Shown here one piece after another: positions 27,124 to 40,237 of a DNA stretch of 64,000 bases. The stretch comes from Litomosoides sigmodontis (taxonomy: Eukaryota > Nematoda > Chromadorea > Rhabditida > Onchocercidae). Position numbers and translations under genes: made by a program. How positions within the stretch are numbered: the stretch's first letter is position 1; the number at the start of each line of letters is the position of its first letter. The notes beneath the pieces were generated by a model, which saw only the letters and a list, made by a program, of their open reading frames with translations, made no database searches and was not told the DNA's origin. The stretch is taken from the NCBI GenBank assembly GCA_963070105.1, contig OY718808.1, positions 1,179,238 to 1,243,237 of the forward strand, given 5' to 3'.

Positions 27124-28702
27124 ATTGATCAACAGTAATTTGTAGCATTTCTAAACGATATATTTGATGTTTTTAATATGTATAATTTCAAGTGAAATAT
27201 AAATGGAATGTTTTGAGATGGCAAAAATGCTATTGATCGATTAATCATTTAAATTGTTTTTTCTCTTTAAATGAAAAACGAAAGAACGAACAAATGATTT
27301 CCTCAATGATTCACTAATCGCAAATATTCAATGTTTACTATTGACATATATAATTTAATCGTTTCATAATGAAAGCGATTTTTCATGTATCCATAGAAAA
27401 TGCTATATTATTTGCCATTCTCGTTATTTCAATTATTTATTCTCCTAATGTTGTCAGAAATTTAGTATAAAATCTTACTATCATAATGATTACAGTGATA
27501 GCAACAGCTATGGGTTGTTTTAACGATTCAGCGAAACATGAAAATATTGATAATTTACCTGAGCATCAAATAAACATTATGAATAATAATGAATACATTT
27601 TCGTCATTCATCACCATTTCCAGTCAAATTTAGTCAACCTGTAAAACTCTATAAATTCTTCAGTCTTTGCAAAAATGTTAATATTACAGAAACTTAAGAA
27701 TAACAATCGATTCACTTAATTAATATGCGTTGCTCTGTTCACTTTATCTAATTCACTGAGATATGAAGAAAAAAGGTTCTGTTACCGGTAGGATTGATCG
27801 TCAACAAACCACTTCTGTCAGAACAACCGTACAACAGCATATCTCACATAGTACAAATCAGGATTGCAATGAAGTGTTTAATGCCAAATGAATAATAGGA
27901 CTGAAAATGTTAACTGTACAATATGCAAATCAAATGTCTGTTGCAAAAAATGGACAAAGTACACCTTTTAGTGCATTAATACAGAAGGAACAAACTACCA
28001 CAAAACTTTATAACAAATTAATCACAAAAACAAGAAATTTAACAATTCGATAAGTAATGGAAAAAATGTCAAAATATATAACATTTGCTATTTTAACACA
28101 AGAATAATATTTTTTAAAAACATCAAGCAACCATTGTTACTGAAACAATATGGTTACCGATTATGCTATCACTGTTCTTGTAGGACAGCATTTACAATAA
28201 TAATTCAAAAGAACACAATATGGTGATTTTTGATCGGATGAATAAAAAATTCTAATTCCTCAGTTATCTTTTCAAACTGCTGTTATTTTGTTGCTTATGT
28301 AAACTCGATCAGTCTTGAAGAATAGGAGTGTAAATGATCGGATAAACCTTTATATATATCTGCATTAAAATTCACTTAACAGATAAAATTTATTTAACAA
28401 GCGAACTATTCACTATACTTTCAAATAGTCATTTTGGCCTGGTTTCAACGCTATCATTTAAATGATAAATGGTACAGATATGAGAAGAGATACACTTCTG
28501 AAAATTTTCGGCAGAAAAAGGCAAACCAGAATTAAGGTGCTCTGGTTTAACACAAAATAACGACATTTCCCACACTGCTATGGAGATAATGTCTACAAAA
28601 AAGTTGCAGTAAATGGTAAACAATAAGCTGAAATCAAGCTCTGCAGTCGTTTATAAACTTTAAAAATTCGCAAAAATATCCTAATGATAAAAACATTACT
28701 AA
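27124..28702. other. convergent intergenic region
   Basis: AT-rich stretch between a plus-strand and a minus-strand gene, holding both 3' flanks. TTTATT at 28389-28394 is a possible minus-strand AATAAA for the ADO gene. Apart from the 42-codon ORF at 27763, nothing stands out. Confidence 0.5.
27763..27891 (+). other. 42-codon ORF, possible alternative last exon
   Basis: ATG at 27763 opens a 42-residue basic/Gln/Thr-rich frame (MKKKGSVTGRIDRQQTTSVR onward) ending TGA at 27889. It is preceded by CACTGAG, which could serve as an acceptor. In that case the phase would match the exon ending at 26145 of the upstream membrane-protein gene. There is no other support. Confidence 0.25.
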
Positions 28703-30226
28703 TTAAAGCGCCCTAATTTTCTCATAAGGTAAAAGCTGGCAATAATAATCCTCTGGCTCTGCAATTTTTTGAAGCAAACATGCTTGCTTTAATTTTGGAT
28801 TTTTTATAATATTCTTAAAGTAAGTACATGGCTTCTCACCATATCCGGGCATCAGTAAATCAAAAAATGCTGTACCATCTTCAAGTGGTGTCAACGAATG
28901 AATGTTACTGAATTCAGGACCCAAACACATGCAATCATCAGTATTCCAGCGATTACTGATGCCTTCGAATCTGCAAAACGTATATTTACGGAATGTCATA
29001 GAATTATCAGCAGAATGAAAGAAAGTGAAAACTCCACTTTCTTTAACTCAACCCAGCCCTCAACTATGTCACATTCAGTTCCGTAGTTTCGAGAAATGAA
29101 ATGACTGACCATTATGAAGAATGGTTTCAACATAAACATAAAGAATGGCTTCAAGTTAGCAACATCACTCTCCCTCTCTCGAAAGTAGATGTGTGCCTGA
29201 ATAACTAGAGAAAGACGCCATGCAGTGAATGCCACGCTATCGCAAAGGATTCGCTAATAAGAAAAAAGAACCTTAAAATTCACAATTTTGAAGATAAAAT
29301 TACACCTGGCAATGGTAACACCCGATGATTGAGCATCTGATTCTGCACAATAACTGAGCATCTCATTCCGTTTCAGTGCTTCTCGTTCATCGTGAGAAAG
29401 TTTGGTGTAAGAATAAATTGAAAGAGCGCCACGAAGAACCTTTACAAATCCGTACATATCCGGATGATCGTGTAGCGGGAACAGAAAGTCGCAACTTTTA
29501 AAGCCAAATAAGCAAGCATGAATATGTTCGGATTCATAAATATCAATATAATACATTGGAGCTGTCATCGATGCACGATCTATAAATGAAATGTTTATAT
29601 ATCATAGACAAATAAAATTAAGGTTTACGAGAACGAAATATTTGGAAATATCCAGTCATTTCATTGATAACATCCATCTTAACATCACTCCGGTCATTTT
29701 TTATCCGCTATTGCGAAAAAAATATCGTTTATCATTTAAATTACCAGTTAATTAACCTACTGTTTTCTTAGACAACACCTTCTAAATCGACTGAGTTACT
29801 GCAAAAACGTTTTTTAAATTCATGATAAACTATCCCGCTGCGACACACCTAAATCAACCGCATAATTTCGATGCCGCACTACAAGATTAGGGATTTTACG
29901 AGCAAAAAAATTAACCAGTGTACCATTTAAAAGGCAAATTTTAAATAAGCCAACGATCTGAACACATTATGTGTTAAAATATAAAAACAATTTTTGTAAA
30001 ACAAACCCAGACGATCCGGGAGAACAGCACCAAGCATATCGAGAGTAAGAGTGGATACAAGTCGACGAGCTCGTTCTAATAACATTTCTGCTTCCGCCAT
30101 ATAGGTATTATCACTCTCTGTGATAGTGTCCGATAACTTCAACTGAGTTAATCTTTCAGATATTGCTGATACCTCACGCAAGAATGAACGTAATCCTTGT
30201 CGTGACATGACTTTTGAAATAATCAT
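28703..30226 (-). CDS. ado: 2-aminoethanethiol (cysteamine) dioxygenase, ADO
   Basis: ADO is a mononuclear Fe(II) cupin thiol dioxygenase that oxidises cysteamine and N-terminal cysteines of target proteins, acting as an oxygen sensor. Minus-strand exons 30226-30007, 29579-29306 and 28970-28703 give 253 residues (human 270). The iron ligands are visible: H110 and H112 in FPLHDHPDMYG and H189 in FSNIHSL. C213 and Y215 in PCTYF correspond to the Cys-Tyr pair that forms the cross-link in human ADO. Other matches are APMYYIDIYES, VKVLRGALSIYSY and FFDLLMPGYG. The N-terminal ~70 residues form a helical leader typical of the family. Two ATGs (30224 and 30206) are possible starts; the upstream one is used. 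The gene is divergent from the xylosyltransferase. Confidence 0.93.
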
Positions 30227-32443
30227 AGGATACTGCTATGGCTCTGACGACCCTTGAAAAAAAGAAAACAAATTTTTAAAAAAAATCAATAAAATAAAAT
30301 TTGATCAAAATAGGTCAACTGAATTTGCTGATTCATTGAAGAATATTAAACTAAACAAAACACACAAACAATTAAGATTACAAAAATACGAAATGAGCAT
30401 TTATCAAACGTTTTATAAGCAAATTTCGTAAACAGCATTTAATGCAAGAAAAAATTAAATCAGGGCTAAAACCCACAAATTATGTTTGATATCAAAAATC
30501 ATAATAATAACTGGACCAGCTAACCGGGCATTAGCAATAGTGCTTAGCAGTAAAAAGCTTTAAACATCATACTTACATAAGCAAAAAATTTTTTCTTTGC
30601 ATAAAATACAATTAAATTCATATTGTGGCACATTTATTACGTTTTAAATTAGCTGAAAAAAAAATCAAATCAAAACTTTTTGCATTCTCTTTTAATAAGT
30701 CAATAAGAAGCAGTGAAAAAATTGCATGATTTCAAAATACTTTTGAAATTATTCGCCGTAATTGCCAATTGTTAGTGAAATACAAGTAACAAAAGGTGCT
30801 AAGATGGAAATCACTATTTGAAGGTTTAGTAATAATTAAAAATTGCTTGCGTATAAACATAATATGCATGTGCTAAATTGCATCAAAAAATATTTTAACT
30901 GCTAACTTTTCCTTTCTATCAATCACTCACCCAATTGCTCATTGCAATTAAAAACTTCAAAAATATAAAATGTGATGCGGTTTTCTCGTACTTCATAATT
31001 GCTTTCCTTATTCGCTTCCTAATCGCTACTTCCACACCTTCGTACCTATGTGATTGTATGAAAAATCAGTGACAATATGAACATATTAAGTACACGAAGT
31101 TTGGGAAGCGAAAAATTACTTATTTATAAATGAATAAATATTACATGCAAATAAATAGATGTATAAAGGGTGAAATTAAAATTATCTAAAATTTAGTGCA
31201 TGATTAGTTAACAATGGATGTGCTTTATTATAGAAATAAGGAAGAGAATGGAATTGCCACAGCCATAATTAATGACTTTAAATGACGCGTGCTTTCAAGT
31301 TAAATAATTAAGAAGGATGGGAAAACACACGTGTAAAAACGTTTTCTTAGCATTCATAATTAGTGAGATAAGGAAGTTTGGGTGTAACTTTTAAAGCAAA
31401 CGTTTCAGTGATTAAAAGAAATAAGATAATTGAGTGGAAAAATAAATTTGCAAGCAAATAAATGCATAAATGAACAAGTAGAATGAATAAATAAAGAACT
31501 AATTAAGTTAGCAAGTAATGAGAAAGTGAAATATAACTTAAACCTGCTCACCACGCTTGCATCTAAACTTCGAAATCTCGAGAAATAGAAGTTCAACCCA
31601 ACGATGAGCTGGTTTTGATCCATTTTGCTAATTTTTTGCGAAAAGTGCATGATTTAATGGTGCACATCGAGCTGTTCATTTTTGCCCTTCTACTCTTATT
31701 TGTTTTCAGTTCCCTTTCCACAATATCAAATAGTACGATATACTGCAATATTTTATAAATCGTTTGCCGCGTACTATCACTTAAATTTTATTAAATTCTG
31801 CAGGCGCCCTTCTCAAATTATAATGTTTCTTTTCTTTCCAATTTTTTCTAAATTTTTATGCTATTGTCGTTAAAAAATAGAATTTTTCATATTTTGCTGC
31901 AATCATTTTTTCCATATGAAAGTTCGTTTTTTTCTTTGCTTTTTTTCTCTCTTTCTTTCGATTATTCGTACATTTTGATTTTGTGAAATTTTACTACCTG
32001 TAACACTTTTAAGAATTAAATCAGATTTTTTGAAATAAAAGAATCATCGTTAATGAAGCATGAAGAAATGAATGAGAACTGTAATGTAAGGGTATTGTGG
32101 GACGCTTGAATGAACGAACTATCGTACTTGTAAGTTTTCACGCACTGTCTCTTTACGAGTAACTTAAAGGATTTTCTGCTTTAATTTATTTCTTGTACGC
32201 TACAAACTAGAATGTAATGTACAGTAACCTTAACGAAATAGTAAAGACATGCCGAGTTGATATTTTTACGGAGCAGAACCATTCCTATTTTTCAATGTTC
32301 TTGTCCTCAAATAAATATTACTCGTTTAAAGTTTCAAGTGTGTTAAATAAATGTCAAAATTTAATTATTTCAGAATACAGTTAGAAAATGAAAATATGTA
32401 AGTGATACTACCAACAAAAGGTAGTTCTCTACGGATAGAGGAA
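30227..32443. promoter_or_regulatory. shared upstream region of the divergent ADO and xylosyltransferase genes
   Basis: About 2.2 kb of AT-rich sequence between two head-to-head starts, with no supported exon. Promoter role is inferred from orientation. Short ORFs on both strands here lack coding character. Confidence 0.4.
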
Positions 32444-35400
32444 ATGAGAATGTTGATACAGTATTCAGTGTTATACTGTAGGATCGGCTTCATAATATTA
32501 TTCGCGTTTTTCTGTAATCTCATCTTCATCGCAAGATATGTCGATTGGCACTCACCTGTACAACTAATTAACCCAGAGGTAAATTTTCATGTTTCAAATT
32601 ACTTTATGTACTACTGAATTGTCAAAATTTTCAGACTTCATTCTGTAAAATTGAATTTCAAGATTTTTATTGTGTTCTCAGCGTTAAAGTTTCTTAATTT
32701 TGCATTAAAATCATTTGAGCTTGATTTTAAAATTGAAGTTTTGTCGAAATCTCTGATGTAAATTTCTAAAATTACATTTACATTACAACTTTTTAACTGA
32801 GTAAACCAATTATTAGATACAGATCCCATGTGCTGTATCACCGTAATATTGTAATTGTAGATAGCTTATGCCTTGTATGTTTAAAAACAAATACTAGTTA
32901 AGGATAAATTATTGATTTTGAATTCTTTGTTTGGTAGCCGAAAGAGACGACTGTGTTGGTTTTGTGTTTAAAATAAGAAAATTTTGTTTGAGAATATTCA
33001 CTCGATTGGTAACGAAGGGATGCACCAATCGCAGATTAACCCCCGTAGTTTTTCGTCTTGTGAACTTCTGTCTGGATCATTAACAGTAAACGCCTTATCC
33101 AGAATGAAAACGGAAGAGTGTCGCACAAAAGCTCGTGACGTCGTTTGCAATATTAATCAGCTTATACCTGATTCACTTCCGAATATGTGCCCAAAATACG
33201 GTTAGAGTGTTGTACAGAATTTACAACTAGGATGAAACAGAAATGAATATTTCGGGCGTTAAAAATGTTTAGGGTGACAGAAGTTTTTTCAAATTTAAGT
33301 CTGTTCATAACTATCCCATACTTAATGAAATCTATTTGCTCGAGAAACATGCAGTATTACGTTTATACTGGCCGTATTTTCATGATTTGAAATGATGTTT
33401 ATTTAAATTTGTTAAAATAAAGAAAGAGTGGAAAATTTTAGCATTCGTTCAAAATTATGACGTACAAATTGGTAATTGTAGATGATGGATTGCGTGGTCG
33501 TTATGTGGGCTGTTTTAAAGATTCACGGAAATCTCGCCTTCTTAACGGACATTTTTATATGTTCAAAAATAATTCACCCTCATTTTGTGTAAATATGTGC
33601 CTTCGAGCAGGTTACAGTTTTGCAGGTTAGCACTTGCTGTTATTTAACCACAGCTTTTCAAATGATTTGCTTGTTTCAGAATTGTTTTAGCTGTGCAATG
33701 TTTTTAAGTGGCAAATAGAGGCATTGAGTGTAAGATATAGGATGCGACTCATCAAATTGAACTCATCCACTTATACACTTTCATGAATGGATTAGTATTT
33801 ATATGCATAAATAGTGAATTTCGAAATTATCTTGTACAGCTATTGAATACCGTGATGAATGTTTCTGCGGCGACACGTTGGCAAATGTCGTTCCACTTCC
33901 GGATGTATCATGCAAACAGTATCAATGTGATGGTGATAGTTTGTTCTGTGGTGGTTACAATGCAGCTGCCCTCTATCATACCGGTGTAATTGGTAAGAGT
34001 TAAATATTTTAATAGCTTTTATTTATGAAAAATTGAACTTTTCGCAGTACGTTATTCATAGACAGCGATTTAAGTTGATTTGGGGAAACTTCCTTTTTTC
34101 ATATATTAGTTTTGTACTGTGCTGCAGAATATAATATTTTTGTCAACAGAAAACGTATTAAAAAAGTGTAACTTGAGATATGTATCTTAAGTTACACTTT
34201 TTTAATACATTATGTATATATACTGGTCACTGATTGTTAAAAATGCTTAAAAATGCTTCGTCAGTAATTTTCTTTATCTTCATTAATAATTTAACTAAAA
34301 AAAATCTCTTACGGCTTTATTAATAATCTTTGTTAATAATTTCGTGCGGCTTATTTCTTTCAGAGAAGCCTCTGTTGGTAGTAGATTATGGTGAGCCAGA
34401 TAACAGTATGACAGATGTACAGATTTTGTTTCTTTTGCAACTGAATGGGAGGAACACTCGGCAGGTAAGCAAAGAGAAGTGTTGAAGTTGTTTGATTATT
34501 TAATAAAAAAAATTCAGATGGTTTTAAATTCGACAGATATCTAGTACTTTGGAAAATAATTGATTTACCATTTGGTAACAGTTTTGGAGATTATGTATCT
34601 CGAGGTTTCAATTTTATGCATTTTCTCGTACTTCTGCTAGTGGAAACATTTTTTCAGGTGAGCCGTCTGTTGCGGATTATTTATTCACCAAAACATTATT
34701 ATATAATACATGTTGACAGTCGACAACAATACATGTTTCAGGGTATCATTTGTATATCTTTTGATAAATACACATAGATGGAAGTTTGTGTAATTTATTG
34801 AATTCTTTATCTTGTGATCTTGTGAGAATTGATTCACTTTTAAAACATTTGTCCTTTTCGTTACAGAAATGAAGGAACTTGTTGCTACTATTCATAAAGC
34901 TGGTCACTACAATATTTATTTGATGGAAAAACGTTATGCAACTATTTGGGCAGGTTCTGCATTGTTATCCATGGTTTTGGATGTATTGAAAACAGCTCTG
35001 TATTCACTGAACTGGAAAGGCTGGGATTTCATGTTGAATTTAAGTGAAAGCAGTTTTCCTCTTCTTTCTATGGCCGAATTGGAATTTCATTTGGCGAAGT
35101 ATGGTTTTGCCAGAACTCCAGCTTCTTACTGAACTTGGGCAATTTCTTCTTTTTTCCTCTTGCTTTTTTTGAGTAATAGCTTTTCTGTTTCGTATCTTTC
35201 TCATGTTTTAGTTGAATCCCTGAGAATTTTTGTATGCATTAAATATTGCACATACATTAATGTAAAAAGCGAACTTGCTGAATGAGTGTAGTTAATTTTT
35301 TTTTAACGGTTAAATTATTTCATATCAATTCATTCAACATTTAAATTCGTTTATAGTAATAAAGGACGAATCTTTCTGAGCAGTCATGGTTATGACACAG

Positions 35401-37740
35401 CACGATTCATTCAAAAGCAAGGCTTAGAATATGTATTTATGCAATGTGAAAATCGGATGTGGCTCCTGATGAAGCGGTTAATTGTTTATCTCGATTTGGA
35501 AATAAGAATTTCGAAATTAATGAGCGCATTTTTACTTTCAGTTTCGATAAATATAAGCATCACTTTTATTACTTGTGTCAAGCGGGGGTGAAAACTACTG
35601 ATAATTTATGCAGGATGAAGTTCCCAAACTCGATTCGCTTGGATGGTGGCTCTGATTGGGTTGTTATTAGCCGAGACTTTGCCGAATACGCGTTGTCTGA
35701 TGAGGAATTACCCCTAAATTTTCGAAAATTTTTCGCCAATGTTCTTTTACCAGTCGAAACTTTCTTTCATACTGTAGGTGAATATTGATTGATTTCATAC
35801 AAAATTTATTCTTTCAAATTATAATAATATTTGTCCGGTTTTCACCCCTTATTTGTGAAAAATAATTTCGAAAATTTTGATTTTTTCACAAAACAGTTTC
35901 GACAATATTTTGGAATAGCTTTTTAGCACTATTACAGTTATTCCGATTTTATGTTTCTATGCATTAGAATATTGTTAAAAGATGAATTCTTTTTTGATGG
36001 AAGTTTTTGAATACTTATATTAATGAAGAAATTGTAGCTAGCAGCTAACTCGAAATACTGTGTACAAGTAGTGAAAGGAAATTTACATCTAACAAATTGG
36101 AAACGTCGACAAGGTTGCCGCTGTGCAGGGTTGAGAGAGATTGTTGATTGGTGCGGTTGTTCACCTCTTGCTTTTCGCTCCTCTGACATCTCGAAATTTT
36201 CGATTGAGGTATTGGTTTGTGTGGATTTATTTTTATAATTTGATTCGATTGAAGAACCAAAACTTTTTAACCAAAGTGCTGAAGTTTGGATTTTTTAAAC
36301 TAAGAGGCAATTTTTCAGACTGCCAAAAATAGGGTGGCATTTTTTGGTCGCAAATTTGATCCAATGATAAGTCAGCAAGCTATTGCTGTCGCCGAATCGC
36401 AGGCGTTACGATTTACCGATAATGGCAATAATAACAGTTATCCGTCGTTTAATAAATCTTGGATAAATGTTTATTTGTCACCACTCGATCAGTCTGGTAA
36501 TATTTGTGAATTAAAAAAATGAAAAAGTTTTTTGAGAAGAGAAAGTTTTTTACAATTTTTCTTTTCTTTATCAATGATTTTTATAAACAATTGTTGGTCT
36601 GTGTACCAACTATAGGATTAATGATAATATCCTGAATTTTTCTCATCGTTTCGTACGCTAACCTACTCATATAGAATCATACACCTTGAAATGAGCTTGT
36701 GTTATTCATTTCTTAATCGTTTCCTCATATTTTCGTGATTACTGTCTTGGTCAAAGAGAGTTGAATTGTCATACTTCAGTGAGATTGCGGTGAAAATTAG
36801 ATATTTCAGTGTTACTGGAAAGCTTTGCGCGTGCATTACTACCTTATCAAAAAAGTCGAGGTTGTACATTTGCAAATCTTTCATCGATTATTGCTTATAA
36901 AGAAAGCGATGAGGCACGTGTTCAAAACATATATCGATCGTCTTATTTATGTGATAAAAATAAAATGGAATTTATTCAAGTGCTAGTAGAATCAATTAAT
37001 CCAGTAAAATTTACGAATACAACTGTAGACGGTTATGAATTGGAAGGTCTTGAAATTGGTTCTGATTTCGATCTCAAAGAAGAAGTTTTTCGGCGATATC
37101 ACAATATTTTATCGGAGGTTTTTTTTCTTCGTTTGCATAAAGATGCAAATTTTTTTGCTGAATTAACTGCTTTTCTGTGATTGTTATTTATCAGAAGTTA
37201 TTGTAGAATTGCATTTTTTTTTCTGTCATGTTCGTACTTATTAGAGCAATCGTTGATTGTTTTTTACATTAAAAGATAGTTTACTGAACAATTCAGGACG
37301 ATACGATTTATGTAAAATTGCAATGGCGAAGGATCGAATGGTTGTCAACTTCTGTACACCAAAATTACAGTAGCCCGCAGATAGTGGTAGAATGGAAGGA
37401 TCCTTCAGATTTTCTGATTAAACGAAAAAAAGTGGATTCGTATGATTCCATGTATGGTGGGCAGTATGCGGAATTATTTTCAAATGAAACAACGCCCGGT
37501 GAATGGACTGCTGAATTAGTTCGTACGGATGGAAACAACACAGTTATTGCTTCCATAAAATTTCTAATATTTTCAACTATTGATCGGAATATTAATCATA
37601 ACGTAATGTCCAAATACTTCCGCAGTATTGATTTTTGCTCGGAAGCTAACGCTGATGACTTACCGAATTGTCTAGGAACATCTTGGAGTGCAAGTTATTC
37701 TGATCTGAAGTATCATTTATTCTTTGATCCTCTCGTCTGA
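32444..37740 (+). CDS. sqv-6: peptide O-xylosyltransferase with WSC domain (SQV-6/XYLT)
   Basis: This Golgi enzyme adds xylose to serines of proteoglycan core proteins, starting chondroitin and heparan sulfate chains. Exons: 32444-32578, 32993-33200, 33482-33625, 33840-33992, 34364-34464, 34658-34742, 34867-35098, 35357-35476, 35614-35777, 36045-36208, 36319-36496, 36810-37117 and 37297-37740; 811 residues, about the length I recall for C. elegans SQV-6. Domains in order: short cytoplasmic tail and type II signal anchor (about 12-33); Cys-rich WSC domain (about 118-212, YVGCFKDS, ECFCGDTL); GT14 core (about 215-490) with YYIIHVDSR, YATIWAGSALLS, WDFMLNLSES, SHGYDTARFI, LDGGSDWVVISRDF, LPVETFFHT and the Cys-rich RRQGCRCAGLREIVDWCGC; then the xylosyltransferase C-terminal domain. 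The DWD motif of vertebrate enzymes is DFD here (about 647-649). A further ATG lies at 32450. Exon 2 uses a TTGAG acceptor. Confidence 0.93.
34155..34208. repeat. near-perfect 26-bp inverted repeat with a 2-nt loop
   Basis: Left arm 34155-34180 and right arm 34183-34208 are reverse complements with one mismatch (a G-T pair), separated by TG. It lies in the XYLT intron 33993-34363. In RNA it would make a long hairpin; in DNA it is a cruciform candidate or palindromic element remnant. Confidence 0.92.
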
Positions 37741-38450
37741 TATTGTTATATTTGCGGCTAATTTAATGTTAACGAATCTGGGAATTTAGACATTTTGAAG
37801 ATTTTTCGTATTAAAGACTTTCTTTCGCTTTTAAAATTAAAAATTATTTATCGGTTATATCTATTACTGCAAATGCTCAAAAATTTTTTTATGCTTTCCT
37901 TTAGAATTTCTTTGTGTTGTTGCGATATTTGTGTCAAGCTAATTAATGACTTTTGATTAGATATGTAAAATCATCACATTTTTCGTTGGATTAATGGATG
38001 CTTTGACACGGCATTTCCGTTCTCTTCTTTTCTTTGTTTTCGTTCTCTTCTTTTTTTCTCTCTCCCTCCCTCTCTTCTGTTTTTTGCCTTTTGCACTGAT
38101 GTAAATCTTCTGAATTGAATGAACCTGTAAATAAGTAAGATATGTCTGAATAGGAAAGTTTCAAGCATTCATAATGAAATTTTTCATTCCATGTTTAATT
38201 GCTGGTTTCATCGTCACTTCTGGTGCTATTTGAATCATATCATTGAAATTTATATGAATAAATCAAGTGGATTATGTTAATATCTGAACAACTCTGTTAA
38301 CAGTGCTGCAAACGGTTCACATTTCCTCAATGAAAGAAGGAAGAGGACAAGAACTTGCTCAAATTAGAAATTAATCATTAAAAATTTTTACCTTACGTAA
38401 GTAAAGCAATCATTAACCTATAAATCAAATCCGTACGATCGGTATTTTAG
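37741..38450. other. xylosyltransferase 3' flank
   Basis: AT-rich, with a CT-rich tract near 38040-38080 and AATAAA at 38257-38262, which may terminate the XYLT transcript. Two short signal-like ATG frames occur (near 37994 and 38174), but both are short and low-complexity. Confidence 0.4.
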
Positions 38451-38541
38451 CAGCATTTATTGGAACAAGAAGTACAAAATAATTTTAGAAAAGCGAAAAA
38501 AGAATGGCTGAAAATGGGAAGAAGTAGTCCGTCTTTGGAAG
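38451..38541 (+). CDS. orphan exon-like segment, unknown gene
   Basis: A 91-nt segment lies between a good acceptor (GGTATTTTAG) and a donor (GGAAG|GTATTC). One frame is open throughout and has coding character: 30 residues, including LLEQEVQNNFRKAKKEW and LKMGRSSPSLE. In-frame TAG immediately upstream means it can only be read after splicing. A compatible downstream partner in phase 1 could begin at 40238. No homolog comes to mind, and the parent gene was not reconstructed. Confidence 0.35.
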
Positions 38542-40237
38542 GTATTCATTAATTTTTCCAACTTACATCAATCATTTATAAGAAATATCGAAGCCGTTCA
38601 GTTTATCTATTAATTGGTCATCATTTTAGAAATATCAAAGATTTGTCGGGAATTACTAAATATAGAATTTGTTTCAAAGAAAAAATTAAATGAGCAGTGA
38701 TGATCATGAGCGATTTTTTTTAAATCATATTTTGAAAACTCCTAAATCTTTTACACTTTAAGGATTTTTTCTTGAAAAAAACACCACAAAAAGTTAAATT
38801 ATTTCTAGTGTTTTATGCATGTCCAACTTATTTAGTCATCAACTAATATTATTGTTACTGCCACTATTTATTATTGGTCGTTATAACTGCTCTTGTTTAC
38901 TAATACTTTTTATTGCTAATCAGTATTAATTACTATTTATCATTACTAGTATTACAAAGTGGTTATGAAGCGAAGCAGTGAAATAATCCAAAGGGTAATT
39001 TGAATAATTTTGAACTTCACGAGGTATATGCCCTGTGTATCAGCAAAGAAATTAATTTCATTAGTACCAAAAATTATAGTAGTCCTAATTTATGTGCACT
39101 ATTATTATTCCTGTATTATTATTGTTAATTGTTATCGTTATTATTAATTGTTACTCCTAGCTGGTACAAAGGAAATTTTTTCTTTACATCTCAGCTAACA
39201 TAGCTTTTTATTTGTAGCAAATTAGATTGCTGCCCCATACTCACACAAAATCGTAGGAAATAAAAATGAAATTTTTGAAAAAAAATAAGTAGTAAGTCGA
39301 GGTGAAATGCTGCATGCTAGTTTCTTTTTACCAATTTTAGGAAGCGATATTGTGCGTTGAAAACTGAACGGATTTACGGATTTTGCACAGAAGCTGTTGC
39401 ACACGTTTGGGTAGCAAATGAAACAGATGTTAGCTGAAACGGTTTACTAATTTTTGCATAAATCAAATAAGTATTGCTGAACAACATTAGCAAAAGGTGT
39501 TCGGTGGTCATTTATCCAAGCGAATAATTTATCCGTAATGAAAACGGATATTGACAGTTTCGACGTACCGAAATTACAGTTAGCGAAAAGAGATAGGGAC
39601 GGACAAAGTTTGTTTTGTTATGCGAGCGTTGCATTGAGCGTACGTTTCCACGGAATGCTAGCTATTTTACCGTATTAGAACTACAGTTATCCTGGAATTG
39701 CAATTGACAAACTTTGTTCTTATAAAATAAAAAACGAGCAACTATTTTGTGTACTACAAAAAAAATGAGTGAAATCATTGCGTCATTCTGAACTGAATAA
39801 AAATAAATTGATTTTTATTAATTTTTGAAGCGGAATGAAAAGTAAAAATCACTTGCTGAAAAATCAGAGAGAGAGAGAGAGAGAGAGATTTTTCAAAAGA
39901 ATAAAGCAAAATGAAATCTTAAAAAAAAACACATAAATAACACTTATCATTTTACTTTTTGTTTCCTTTCAATTCCCTCATGGCACACGTGCAAATATTG
40001 TAAATTGCATACAAAATATTTCCTCCTCTCTTTTTTTCGTGCATTTTCAAATTTTCGCTTTTTTTTTCCTCTCCTTTTGCGCAAAAGTTTGAAAAGTGAA
40101 AACATTTTTGAATGATTGAAATTGCTGCCTGCATGCGAAGTTTTGTCCTTGTCCTAAAATGTATGAAATGAAATTTGCATAAATTTAGGTCAAGTGTTGA
40201 TATTTTCATCATTTCCTCCTCCACACAACAATTTCAG

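Noticed and set aside
34155..34208. The XYLT intronic hairpin as a microRNA precursor
   Set aside because: The 2-nt loop and 26-bp stem leave no room for a normal Dicer-type loop, so it is listed only as an inverted repeat.
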